From G963668655 sp963668655 (GTDB taxonomy: Bacteria > Myxococcota_A > SURF-8), in the NCBI GenBank assembly GCA_963668655.2, contig CAXXPQ010000004.1, forward strand, positions 744,001 to 808,000: 64,000 bases of DNA. The letters run 5' to 3'. Position numbers and translations under genes: made by a program. The notes under the pieces were generated by a model, which was not told the DNA's origin, searched no databases, and was given only the letters and a program-made list of their open reading frames with translations. Numbering within the stretch: the first letter of the stretch is position 1; each line of letters opens with the position of its first letter. Positions 42,718 through 51,045 of this stretch are shown piece after piece.

Positions 42718-43086
42718 ATGAAACGCCGGACCAAAAACCGAAAAGAGCGGACACGAGAGGATTTCAGGCGGCAGGCGCGCATCCACCAGGCGCTCTCCAA
42801 CGAATCGCGGCTGCTGATCGTGGATCGGTTGGAAAAGGGAGAGCTCTCGGTGGGCGAACTGGTGGGCCACGTCAACCTCGACCAGTCCACCGTCTCCAAG
42901 CATCTTCGCGTCCTGTACGAAGCCGGGATCGTCGATTTCCGCAAGGAGGGAAGCCTCTCTCTTTACTTCCTGCTGACGCCCTGCGTTCTGGACATGTTTT
43001 CCTGTACGGAACGCGTGCTGTCAGGCCGCGAGAAATCGGAAACCTGCGCCGCGCCGATACGCACAAGGAAGGGCGGCTTGCCGTGA
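42718..43086 (+). CDS. arsR: ArsR-family metalloregulator, probably leaderless
   Basis: A 122-aa winged-helix repressor. The HTH (LSVGELVGHVNLDQSTVSKH) spans about residues 43-62, followed by LRVLYEAGIVDFRKEG. Cysteines 89, 96 and 110 near the C-terminus (CVLDMFSC, ETC) resemble As(III) sensor sites outside the classic alpha3 CxCxxC position. No ribosome site precedes the ATG, and the promoter predicts transcription starting at the ATG, so translation is probably leaderless. Its stop overlaps the arsC start (GTGA). Confidence 0.9.
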   Translation: MKRRTKNRKERTREDFRRQARIHQALSNESRLLIVDRLEKGELSVGELVGHVNLDQSTVSKHLRVLYEAGIVDFRKEGSLSLYFLLTPCVLDMFSCTERVLSGREKSETCAAPIRTRKGGLP

Positions 43087-43538
43087 CGGCCAAATCCTGG
43101 AAGAAAGAGGCGCGAAGCATCGCCGCGACGAAACCCCGGAAGCTGCTTTTCCTGTGCGTGCAGAATTCCGCCCGCAGCCAGCTGGCCGAGGCCGTCGCCC
43201 GGCATCTCGCGCCGAAGGGCGTGACGGTCCTTTCGGCGGGCTCCGAACCGGCTTCGGTCAAACCCCATGTTATAGAAGTACTTAAAGAAGTCAGCATCTC
43301 CGCCGACGGACTGGTTTCCAAATCCGTGGAAGAACTCGACACCGAGGGCGTGGAGGCGGTGGTCACGCTCTGCGCGGAGGAGATCTGCCCGGTCTACCTG
43401 GGCCGGGCGGCCCGCCTGCACTGGGGCCTGCCGGATCCCGCCCGCGTCCTTTCGCCGGAAAAACGCATGGACGCCTTCCGGGCCGTGCGGGACGAACTGA
43501 TGAAGCGGCTTTCCATCCTGCTGGATTACACGGTGTAA
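43083..43538 (+). CDS. arsC: Arsenate reductase, low-molecular-weight phosphatase type
   Basis: A 151-aa cytoplasmic enzyme reducing arsenate to arsenite. The GTG start at 43083 overlaps the arsR stop. The P-loop FLCVQNSARSQLAEA holds the CX5R catalytic Cys and Arg (Cys near residue 23). The resolving cysteine pair is in TLCAEEICPVYLG. HWGLPDPAR carries the conserved catalytic Asp. The N-terminus has a short basic extension (TAKSWKKEARSIAATKPRK). This type is usually recycled by thioredoxin, and a thioredoxin-like gene lies two genes downstream. Confidence 0.93.
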   Translation: MTAKSWKKEARSIAATKPRKLLFLCVQNSARSQLAEAVARHLAPKGVTVLSAGSEPASVKPHVIEVLKEVSISADGLVSKSVEELDTEGVEAVVTLCAEEICPVYLGRAARLHWGLPDPARVLSPEKRMDAFRAVRDELMKRLSILLDYTV

Positions 43539-43542
43539 CGCC

Positions 43543-44712
43543 ATGAGCGAACGCAAGATCTTCCTGTGGTTTCTGGCCGTCTTTCTGGCCTTCCGCTTTC
43601 TGCCCACGGACTCCGCGCTTTTCGTCGGCGCGGTATACGAAGCCCTGGCCTTGACCCAATGGTACGCCCGGGAGCACGTCCTTCTGTGCCTGATCCCGGC
43701 CTTTTTCATCGCCGGGGCCATCGCCAGTTTCGTCAGCCAAAACGCGGTCATGAAATATTTGGGGGCAAAAGCGAAGCGCGTGACGGCCTACGGCGTCGCC
43801 GCCGGTTCGGGAACCATCCTGGCGGTATGCTCCTGCACGGTGCTGCCGCTTTTCGCGGGCATTTACGCCCGGGGAGCCGGACTGGGGCCGGCCACGGCAT
43901 TTTTATACTCCGGGCCGGCCATCAACGTGCTGGCCATCATTCTGACGGCGCGGGTGCTGGGGCTGGAACTGGGCGTCGCCCGTGCGGTGGGAGCGGTGCT
44001 TTTCTCCGTAGTGATCGGCCTGTCGATGGCCTTCATCTTCCGCAAGGAGGAAGCCCGGAAATCGGCCGACATGCCCGTTTTGCCAGAAGAGGAAACGCCC
44101 CGCCGCCCCTGGCAGGATCTGGTTTATTTCGCGCTGATGATCGGCATCCTGGTTTTCGCCAACTGGGGCGAGCCCCGAGGCGGAGACGCGGGCGTCTGGG
44201 GAGAAATCCACGCCGCCAAATGGTGGATCACGGGCGCGCTGGCGATTCTTCTGGCGGGAGCGATCCGGAGCTGGTTCAAAAAGGAGGAGTTGAAGGAATG
44301 GGCGGCGTCCAGTTGGGAATACGCCAAGATGATCCTGCCCCTGCTCTTCGTGGGCGTCCTGGCGGCGGGTTTTCTTCTGGGACGACCCGGGCACGAGGGC
44401 GTGATTCCCTCCGCGTGGGTGGCGTCCCTGGTGGGCGGAAACTCGCTTTTCGCGAACTTCTTTTCTTCCGTGGTGGGCGCGTTCATGTATTTCGCCACAC
44501 TGACGGAAGTGCCCATCCTGGAGGGACTGATCGGGGCAGGCATGGGCAAGGGGCCCGCTCTGGCGCTGCTTCTGGCGGGACCGGCGCTGTCGCTGCCCAA
44601 CATGCTGGTGATCCGGGGCGTACTGGGAACGAAGAAGACGGCGGTGTACATCCTGCTGGTGATGGTCATGTCCACGCTTTGCGGATGGCTTTTCGGCATA
44701 TGGTTCGGGTAA
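43543..44712 (+). CDS. arsP: ArsP-type organoarsenical permease (UPF0718)
   Basis: A 389-aa inner-membrane protein with about ten hydrophobic helices in two similar halves. The signature CSCTVLPLFAGIYARGAGLG with following AFLYSGPAINVL is diagnostic of the ArsP/DUF318 permease family, and its Cys pair probably contacts trivalent arsenic. Characterised ArsP proteins export trivalent organoarsenicals such as methylarsenite and reduced aromatic arsenicals. It starts four bases after arsC, inside the ars operon. Confidence 0.9.
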   Translation: MSERKIFLWFLAVFLAFRFLPTDSALFVGAVYEALALTQWYAREHVLLCLIPAFFIAGAIASFVSQNAVMKYLGAKAKRVTAYGVAAGSGTILAVCSCTVLPLFAGIYARGAGLGPATAFLYSGPAINVLAIILTARVLGLELGVARAVGAVLFSVVIGLSMAFIFRKEEARKSADMPVLPEEETPRRPWQDLVYFALMIGILVFANWGEPRGGDAGVWGEIHAAKWWITGALAILLAGAIRSWFKKEELKEWAASSWEYAKMILPLLFVGVLAAGFLLGRPGHEGVIPSAWVASLVGGNSLFANFFSSVVGAFMYFATLTEVPILEGLIGAGMGKGPALALLLAGPALSLPNMLVIRGVLGTKKTAVYILLVMVMSTLCGWLFGIWFG

Positions 44713-44731
44713 AATACAGGAGACGGCGAAC

Positions 44732-44965
44732 ATGAAGAAGATCGAGATTCTGGGCACGGGTTGCCCGAAATGTAAAACCCTTTACGAACGCACCCGTCAG
44801 GTGGTGGCGGATCACGGTCTGGACGCGGAAGTGGTCAAGGTGGAGGACATCGGGGAAATCGTCAATCGCGGCGTGTTGATGACCCCGGGGCTGGTGGTGG
44901 ACGGCGAACTCAAGAGTTCGGGAAAGGTTCCCACCATCGCCGATCTGCTGAAGCTGATCGGGTAG
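44732..44965 (+). CDS. Small thioredoxin-like protein (candidate ArsE)
   Basis: A 77-aa thioredoxin-fold mini-protein with a CPKC active site (GTGCPKCKTLYERTRQV, Cys10 and Cys13). The cis-Pro region is VLMTPGLVVDGEL, as in redox-active disulfide protein 2 and MTH895-like proteins. AGGAGACGG precedes the ATG. Its place directly before arsF and arsG matches the known arsEFG order for nitroaromatic arsenical resistance, so it may be ArsE. It may alternatively recycle ArsC. Confidence 0.8.
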   Translation: MKKIEILGTGCPKCKTLYERTRQVVADHGLDAEVVKVEDIGEIVNRGVLMTPGLVVDGELKSSGKVPTIADLLKLIG

Positions 44966-44974
44966 GAGGCGAAC

Positions 44975-45535
44975 ATGGCCCGTTTTTCCTTGGTTTTCGG
45001 GAAGTCATCCGGAAAACGAAGCGACAGGCCGCGTGCTTTTCCTCCGTGGTTCTTCCTTCTGATGGCCCTGGGGTTCTGCATGCCGTCCGGCTGCGACCGC
45101 TCGCCTTCCGCCCAAAGCCCGAGCCTGGAGGCCGCACCCTCCGCCGCATCGGTAACGGACGCCGCGCCCAAAGCGCCGGCGGAAAAACCGGATCGGGTGG
45201 TGGCGTTTTATTTCCACGGCGACCGCCGCTGTAAAACCTGTCTGGGCATGCAGGACGCCATCGAGCGGACCGTCCGGGAACGCTTCGGCGCGGAGACGGC
45301 GAAAGGGCGGCTGACCTTCCGGGAAATCAACTTCGAAAAAGACGCCAACAAACATTTCGTCCGGGAGTTTCAACTTTCCTTCAGTTCGCTGGTGGTGGCG
45401 ACCATGGCGGGAGAGCGAACGATCCGCTGGGAGAACGGCGACAAACTCTGGGAGTACGCGCACGACCCTCCGGCGCTGATGGATTACACCGAAGCGCGCA
45501 TTCGCGCTTTCCTGGAACTTTTGGAAGGCCCGTGA
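44975..45535 (+). CDS. arsF: ArsF-type nitrophenyl-arsenical nitroreductase subunit
   Basis: A 186-aa protein with an N-terminal signal/anchor (WFFLLMALGFCMPSGC, a possible lipobox) and an Ala/Pro-rich linker. A thioredoxin-like domain carries YFHGDRRCKTCLGM, a CxxC site near residue 90, then LTFREINFEKDANKHFV and FSSLVVATMAGERTIRW. This matches the ArsF family, which together with ArsE reduces nitroaromatic arsenicals to aminoaromatic ones in Shewanella. It is probably periplasmic or membrane-tethered. The stop overlaps the arsG start (TGATG). Confidence 0.85.
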   Translation: MARFSLVFGKSSGKRSDRPRAFPPWFFLLMALGFCMPSGCDRSPSAQSPSLEAAPSAASVTDAAPKAPAEKPDRVVAFYFHGDRRCKTCLGMQDAIERTVRERFGAETAKGRLTFREINFEKDANKHFVREFQLSFSSLVVATMAGERTIRWENGDKLWEYAHDPPALMDYTEARIRAFLELLEGP

Positions 45536-46230
45536 TGGATTCCGTCGTCCTGGCCGCCGGAAGCGCGTTCTGGCTGGGCGTTCTCACCGCCATCAGCCCC
45601 TGCCCGCTGGCGACCAACATCGCGGCCATTTCCTATGTAGGCAAGCGGGTGGACCGCCCTCTTCTCGTGCTGCTCTCCGGTCTGCTCTACACGGTGGGCC
45701 GCACCCTTTCCTATTTTCTGGTGGCGGTGCTGATTCTACGAAGTCTTTCGGCCGTTCCGGCCGTTTCGATGTTCCTTCAGGGAAACATGAACCGCCTGCT
45801 GGGACCGGTGCTGCTTGTCGTGGGGTTGTTGCTGCTCGACGCGATCCCCTGGCCCTGGACGGGCGGCGGATGGGGCGCTTCGAACAAACTCCGGGATCGG
45901 GCGGACCGACTCGGCCTGTGGGGCGCGGCCCTTTTGGGCTTCGTGTTCGCGCTGGCCTTCTGCCCCGTTTCGGCGGCGCTTTTTTTCGGCAGCCTCCTCC
46001 CGCTGGCCGTCCGACACGAGTCCACGCTGCTGATGCCCGCGCTGTACGGCGTCGGCACGGCGCTTCCCGTGGTGGCTTTCGCGGTCATCCTGGCGTTCGC
46101 CGCCAATCGGCTGTCCCGGGCCTTCAACGCCCTGAGCGTCATCGAACGCTGGATGCGGCGTCTCACGGCCGCGGTGTTCATCGGCGTGGGAGGATATTAC
46201 ATCCTTGCGTTTCTGGTCGGATGTTCCTGA
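45535..46230 (+). CDS. arsG: ArsG-type aromatic arsenical efflux permease
   Basis: A 231-aa membrane protein of the DsbD/CcdA-like LysE superfamily with about six helices. ISPCPLATNIAAISYVG near residues 20-36 and LAFCPVSAALFFGSLLP near 138-154 are the paired CP motifs of the family. The start ATG 45535 is coupled to arsF; GTG 45532 is less likely. Known ArsG proteins export trivalent aromatic arsenicals. This is the last gene of the operon. No terminator was found, and a MITE lies 90 bp beyond. Confidence 0.88.
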   Translation: MDSVVLAAGSAFWLGVLTAISPCPLATNIAAISYVGKRVDRPLLVLLSGLLYTVGRTLSYFLVAVLILRSLSAVPAVSMFLQGNMNRLLGPVLLVVGLLLLDAIPWPWTGGGWGASNKLRDRADRLGLWGAALLGFVFALAFCPVSAALFFGSLLPLAVRHESTLLMPALYGVGTALPVVAFAVILAFAANRLSRAFNALSVIERWMRRLTAAVFIGVGGYYILAFLVGCS

Positions 46231-46320
46231 GCGCTTCCATCCATCATATGTTTCGGGCAAACCGATGACCGTCGCAAGCGTCTCGGCTACAAGCATTATC
46301 TCTTTCGAGAGAGCAACCTA

Positions 46321-46552
46321 GATAGTGTCGTCACGGGTTATTTAAGTAGTGTATCACGGATTAAAAATATGAAAATTGGTCGAAATGAGGGTGTCATAGT
46401 CTTACTCGCGAAGCGAGGAAGGCTGTGTCTTCCATGTATTCACAGCCTCCCGGACCTTCCGGTCCGTGAGACTATGGCACCCTTTGGATTTATAAATGAC
46501 TAGTAATAACAAATACATACCGCTTGTTCATATAACATGTGACGACACTGCC
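46321..46552 (-). mobile_element. 232-bp MITE (copy 2), inverted relative to copy 1
   Basis: Ends GATAGTGTCGTCAC (46321) and the complement of GGCAGTGTCGTCAC (46552) are flanked by TA at 46319-46320 and 46553-46554 (target CCTAGG). Length equals copy 1 exactly, and most of the interior is the reverse complement of copy 1. The stem-loop core is kept, including the CGGACC/GGTCCG and CTCGC/GCGAG hairpins, with a few substitutions. It lies between the ars operon and the FadL gene. Confidence 0.9.
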
Positions 46553-46604
46553 TAGGCGGGAGCCGCCATGAAACGACAAGACAACGGGGAACCCGTCCAT
46601 ATCC

Positions 46605-47897
46605 TCACGGCTTTTTCCGCGTAAACGGGTCGAAGTGATAGCCCATGGACAGGATCAGGGCGTGCTTGTGCGTCTTGAATTCGCCCTGCATCGTCGCCTT
46701 GTCGGACAGATCCCGGGGGACCATGTGGGTGAACATGTACGCCAGATCCGCGTAATATCCGTACCACTCCGTACCCACGCTGGTTCCCGCGTTGATCCGA
46801 TGACCGTCCGGCTGAATGGCGTCCGTGGCCTCTTCCGGCGCCGAGGCGCTGTCAAATCCCAGGCCCAGGCGTACCGTGAGGTGCTCGACGGGATCGTATT
46901 CGCAGCCCAGGGCCAGCATGAAATTGTCGTTCATGTTCAGTTCGGTCACGTCCTCCATGCGCGGCGCGTCCGGCCCTTCGTAGACGCCGACGGAAAGATT
47001 CACCCGCCGTTCCTCGTACTGCGACCAGGAAAAGTACCAGGCGTCGAACTCCAGGGAAAGATTTTCCAGCGGCCAGAAACGCGCCCCGAACGAAACCTGA
47101 TGGGGAATCTTGATGGCCATCCGGAATTTCTGATCGGGAAAGCGCCAGTCGAAACTTTCGCTTACGTTAAAATCGATATCGCCTTCGATGTTCATGTCGT
47201 AGCCGCTGCGATAGCCCAGCCCGAGACGCACCCAGCGCACGGGCTGATAGCTGAGGCCCACGTTTCCGCCGAACCCCAGGTCGTCGCCGAGCAGATGCAT
47301 GCTGTTGGCGGCGTCCGAATCGCCCGGAACGTAACCCAACGGAAGCGCGCGGCGAAGATCGAAGCGCGCCCAGATGACGTCGAATCCCACCGCCACGGCG
47401 AAGCCCTTGAACGGCCCGAACGAAAGATTGACGTTGCTGGTCACGGACTCCAGCTTGTTGTCCGTCACGAACATATTGCCTTCCCAACTCTTCGGCCAGT
47501 CCAGGTGAATGCCGTAGTTCGGGAAAATCGCCAGGCCGAAGGTCAGCCAGTCGTTCGCCGGAAGCGCGGCGAACAGGTGGGGAGCCACCGTGGGCGTGGA
47601 CTTCGTATCCGTCGTCTCGCCCCGGGGATTTTCATAGGAACTCCCGGCCATGTAGAGCGTCAGCCCCAGTTCGAAATCGAAATCCCGGATAAAGGACAGG
47701 TTCGAGGCATTGGCCACCTGGGTGGAGGGATGCCGCCCGCCCGCCGTGACGGCGTGGGCCTGCCCGGCCGTCTCGGCGGAAAACTCCTGGAGCAACAAGG
47801 CCGAGGCCATGGCCTCCACCGGCGAAAGGGCGCAGGCAAAGAGCCAGGCGACGCATGCCGCCCAGCAGACGAACCGACCGTTTCGGCAGTCTTTCAC
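46605..47897 (-). CDS. FadL/OmpP1-family outer-membrane transporter
   Basis: A 430-aa beta-barrel protein with a signal peptide (AWLFACALSPVEAMAS). The start of the mature chain, SALLLQEFSAETAGQAHAVT, and the following GGRHPSTQVANASNLSF match the FadL hatch region (N-terminal plug). Many alternating strands follow, such as VGLSYQPVRWVRLGLGYRSG. These proteins pass long-chain fatty acids or other hydrophobic compounds across the outer membrane. The ATG overlaps the stop of the large lipoprotein gene upstream (ATGA), so the two are cotranslated and may cooperate. Confidence 0.9.
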   Translation of the reverse strand: MKDCRNGRFVCWAACVAWLFACALSPVEAMASALLLQEFSAETAGQAHAVTAGGRHPSTQVANASNLSFIRDFDFELGLTLYMAGSSYENPRGETTDTKSTPTVAPHLFAALPANDWLTFGLAIFPNYGIHLDWPKSWEGNMFVTDNKLESVTSNVNLSFGPFKGFAVAVGFDVIWARFDLRRALPLGYVPGDSDAANSMHLLGDDLGFGGNVGLSYQPVRWVRLGLGYRSGYDMNIEGDIDFNVSESFDWRFPDQKFRMAIKIPHQVSFGARFWPLENLSLEFDAWYFSWSQYEERRVNLSVGVYEGPDAPRMEDVTELNMNDNFMLALGCEYDPVEHLTVRLGLGFDSASAPEEATDAIQPDGHRINAGTSVGTEWYGYYADLAYMFTHMVPRDLSDKATMQGEFKTHKHALILSMGYHFDPFTRKKP

Positions 47898-50089
47898 CGT
47901 CTCACCTCCCCTCCCGCCGCACGTTTCGCGCCGAAATCACCGTCCAGCGTCACGTCGATTTCCGGCAGATCCACCAGTTTCGCGCCCCGGAGGTCCGCCT
48001 CGATCGTCCCGTAGAATCCGCCGTCGTTGACGATCGTCCCCATCATGGTGACGTCGCCCACCGCATCTTTTTCCAGAACGTCCACCAAAGTCGTCGGAAT
48101 CACGAAGTCCGGGAAGAAGGACGTGAAGTTTCCGTCGGTATCCACCTGGGCCGCCTTTTCGAGCGGCATGGCCTCGTCGTTGACGCAGATATAGCCGTCG
48201 ATAACCGCGTCGCCGCTGGGGATCGATCCCGTCTGCGTGAACTCGCCGGTCAGAAACAACTCCACCGGTTCCGGCAGAAGAATGTATTCGAACCGGGCGT
48301 ACAGGTCGAAGACTCCGGTGATCTCCGCCGTCGCCAGATCTTTTTCGCCCAGATCATCGGCGGCGATCGGCTGGAAGGAAACCGTCCCGAGGCCGCAATT
48401 GGCCTGGCCTTCGCCGTCGCCGTCCGTCTCCTCGTCCCCGTCCTCGTCCCCGTCCGCGGAGGCGTCGTCCTCCATCGTGAAGGTGTAGGCGAGCAGCAGA
48501 TCGTCCACGTTCGCCACCTCCCCGCTGTCGATGAGCCATTGAATCGGCTCGGCATAGTCCGCGCGGACCGCCTCCAACTGCTGCAACAGCATGGTATAGA
48601 TTTCCGTGGCGGCCTTCAGGCTGCTTTCCGGAATATGGTTGAATGACGCCTGGGACATGTCCATCTCGTCGGTCAACTGAAGATTAATCATGGCCACCAG
48701 GGCTTCGATGCGGATGTCGATATAGGGAGAGGCCGGTTTCCGGGTGAACCAGCCGTCGGTTTCGATCAGAGTCATCGGGGTTTTCACGAGCAGGGAGTAG
48801 ATGTCGGGCCGGGCCCGTAGTCCGTTCTCTCCCCGAATATCGCCGATTCCGGCGACGAGGTAGGCGCTCCCCTTTTCAAGCGGATCCTTCGGATGGATCT
48901 GGATGGTGGCTTCTTTCTCGTCGTTGAGGGTCTCGATGCTCGATACGTCCACCCGCTCGTAGCCGCCCGCGTCCAGCTTTCGATACAGACGGACACGCTC
49001 GCCGTTCACGGTGTCCGCGTCGATTCTTTTCGACAGCCGGAAGGACGGTTCGAAACCCAGGGGGGCGCGCGTTCCGTATTCCGCCGCGTCGGCGTAGGCG
49101 GGCACGAGCGGATTGCTGAAGGTCAGCGCCGGAACGTGATTGTAGTAGCGGGGCAGCGGATTGTCGGCGATGGTGAAATAAAAGACGCTGATGACTTCGT
49201 CGCGAACACGCGTTCCCGCAACGAAGTTTTCCCAGATCTCCAAAGCGTAATTCGTCACCTGTCGGGCCATTTCCAAGTCGCGCACGCATTCGATATCGGT
49301 GAGCAGATTCATGCGTGACGAGCCTTCCGGCGAGACGTAGGGCCTTTCCCCCTCCATGAGCAGAAACGGAGCATCGGCCTGAAACGGAACGCCGTCCGCG
49401 TCTTTGATTCCTTTTTCCGCGCCGCCGGTCATGACCACCAGGTAGGTATGGCCCTGCTCCAAATGCTCGGGAAGCGGATTGCTGATGGGTGGACGCCGGA
49501 GAGTCATTTTATAGGGCATCTCTTCTTCCCGGGCGATATCGAAGGCCAGGAGGTATGCCTCGGGCCGGATGGCGACCGGATGGGCCGCGTCCGTGATATC
49601 CAGAAAGAAGAAATTCGCGCTGGAGACGTTGGCGTCCTCCCCGGGGCTGTATTTCTCGATGCTGTCCATGTCCACAGGCTTCGTGAAGGGAAATTCCGGG
49701 ATAATGTCGGGAGCGAAACCGTTCAACAGACTCATTTTGCGCTTGACCCAATCCGTCAACGCGGAATCGGGAGGCGCTTCGTAGCCCTTATCGGCGGCCT
49801 TTTTAATTTCCTCTGCATCGACGAGGCGAAGATCCACGCACTGCTCGCATGGCGCGTCATTCGACCGGCCGGGAACGGAAATTCCCGCCGCAGTTTGCTG
49901 AACCGGGTTCAACAGGTCGTTCGGCAGAGGAACGACGTTCCAGTCCGGATTGTAGATGGCGATGGAACTGTTCGCATAATCGAAAGCGGTTGGGGCGTCC
50001 TTCTCAACGCCGGGGCACCCGAACCCGGCGCACGCCAACGCCAGCACGACGACGAATGGAAAAACACGGCTCGCATTCTGAACGCCCAT
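47894..50089 (-). CDS. Large lipoprotein coupled to FadL
   Basis: A 731-aa protein. ATG 50089 (GGGG upstream) gives MGVQNASRVFPFVVVLALAC and the lipobox AGFGC. The mature N-terminus IAIYNPDWNVVPLPNDLL resembles the N-terminal region of VolA/Pla-type bacterial lipases and related Ig-like surface proteins. A lipase GxSxG triad was not found, so the hydrolase part seems absent. Ig-like stretches contain PPISNPLPEHLEQGHTYLVV and VNGERVRLYRKLD. An acidic DGDEDGDEETDGDG linker lies near residue 540, before a C-terminal beta domain. With FadL downstream, a lipid capture role at the outer membrane is plausible (inference). Confidence 0.72.
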   Translation of the reverse strand: MGVQNASRVFPFVVVLALACAGFGCPGVEKDAPTAFDYANSSIAIYNPDWNVVPLPNDLLNPVQQTAAGISVPGRSNDAPCEQCVDLRLVDAEEIKKAADKGYEAPPDSALTDWVKRKMSLLNGFAPDIIPEFPFTKPVDMDSIEKYSPGEDANVSSANFFFLDITDAAHPVAIRPEAYLLAFDIAREEEMPYKMTLRRPPISNPLPEHLEQGHTYLVVMTGGAEKGIKDADGVPFQADAPFLLMEGERPYVSPEGSSRMNLLTDIECVRDLEMARQVTNYALEIWENFVAGTRVRDEVISVFYFTIADNPLPRYYNHVPALTFSNPLVPAYADAAEYGTRAPLGFEPSFRLSKRIDADTVNGERVRLYRKLDAGGYERVDVSSIETLNDEKEATIQIHPKDPLEKGSAYLVAGIGDIRGENGLRARPDIYSLLVKTPMTLIETDGWFTRKPASPYIDIRIEALVAMINLQLTDEMDMSQASFNHIPESSLKAATEIYTMLLQQLEAVRADYAEPIQWLIDSGEVANVDDLLLAYTFTMEDDASADGDEDGDEETDGDGEGQANCGLGTVSFQPIAADDLGEKDLATAEITGVFDLYARFEYILLPEPVELFLTGEFTQTGSIPSGDAVIDGYICVNDEAMPLEKAAQVDTDGNFTSFFPDFVIPTTLVDVLEKDAVGDVTMMGTIVNDGGFYGTIEADLRGAKLVDLPEIDVTLDGDFGAKRAAGGEVRR

Positions 50090-50271
50090 ACCATCCCCTC
50101 TCGTATTGGCTGTATTCAGGAGAGTATTGGAAGCCACCTTTTTATGAATATCGAACGGAAGGATGATACATCAGAAAGGCGTTACAGGCAAATCGAAAGG
50201 AATTTCGTTTGGCGGGAGAGGCAAAAGCGGGATGAGAAACGACGAACATCGGTCTCCGAGTACGTCCGGAA

Positions 50272-51045
50272 CTACAGAACTCCCAGCCGCTCCAGGCAGC
50301 GGGCCACGCCTGCGAAAAAGGCGGAGTCGGGCAAATCCAGCAGGTTCGCCCCTTCGATGTCGGCCTCTCGAACGGCGTCGTCCTCGGGCAGCCAGCCCGC
50401 CAACGTCAGCGGCTCCGGCAGGGAAAGGCGCAGGGCCTCCGCTTCACCTTTGACTCGGTTCACGACCAGGGCGGCTTTTTCGTACCGGATGATCCGCCCG
50501 GCCAGATCCTGGATGGTGGTGGCTGCGTGCAGGCCCTTGAGCGAGGCGTCGGAGACCGTCAGCAGGTGCGTGACGCCTTCCATCACGCGCCGGTTGATCT
50601 GCTCGATCCCCGCCTCGCCGTCGATGACGACGTAGTCGAAATTGCCGGAGAGCGACCGGATGATGTCTTTCAGCAGGGAATTGACCTGGCAATAGCAGCC
50701 GTCCGTCTCCGGCCGGCCGATGGCCAGGAAAGCCAGCCGGTCGCGTTCGCATAAAGCCTCGAACATGCGGTAGTCCAGCCGGGCCAGAATTTCCTCTTTT
50801 CCGCCCGGATGGTCGCTGACGAGATCCGCGATCAGTTCGTTGCGGATGGCGTCCACGGTGGTTTTCACCCGCACGCCGAGAGAGAAGGCCAGTCCGATGG
50901 CCGGATCGGCGTCCACGGCCAGGACACGCTTTTCGGAGTCCTCGAGCAGTATGCGCACGATGGCCGCGCTGACGGAGGTCTTGCCCACGCCGCCCTTGCC
51001 GCAGACGGCGATGACGATCGGGGGAGTGCGGCCGCCCTCAGGCAT
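50272..51045 (-). CDS. CooC-like nickel/metal-cluster insertion ATPase
   Basis: A 257-aa SIMIBI ATPase. The deviant Walker A is CGKGGVGKTSVSA (residues 15-27). VLAVDADPAIGLAFSLG is the switch region. GRPETDGCYCQVNSLL carries the CxC motif that binds nickel in CooC proteins of carbon monoxide dehydrogenase maturation. YVVIDGEAGIEQINRR is the next conserved block. No CODH gene is in the window. Its neighbours are an acetyl-CoA-synthase-beta-like protein (8-bp overlap) and FeS reductase-type subunits, so it may load a metal into one of those (inference). It is the last gene of the operon. Confidence 0.85.
   Translation of the reverse strand: MPEGGRTPPIVIAVCGKGGVGKTSVSAAIVRILLEDSEKRVLAVDADPAIGLAFSLGVRVKTTVDAIRNELIADLVSDHPGGKEEILARLDYRMFEALCERDRLAFLAIGRPETDGCYCQVNSLLKDIIRSLSGNFDYVVIDGEAGIEQINRRVMEGVTHLLTVSDASLKGLHAATTIQDLAGRIIRYEKAALVVNRVKGEAEALRLSLPEPLTLAGWLPEDDAVREADIEGANLLDLPDSAFFAGVARCLERLGVL

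Noticed and set aside
42690..43082. Longer arsC reading frame extending back through arsR
   Set aside because: The added sequence is a shadow of arsR; the GTG at 43083 with the GTGA overlap gives the normal ArsC length.
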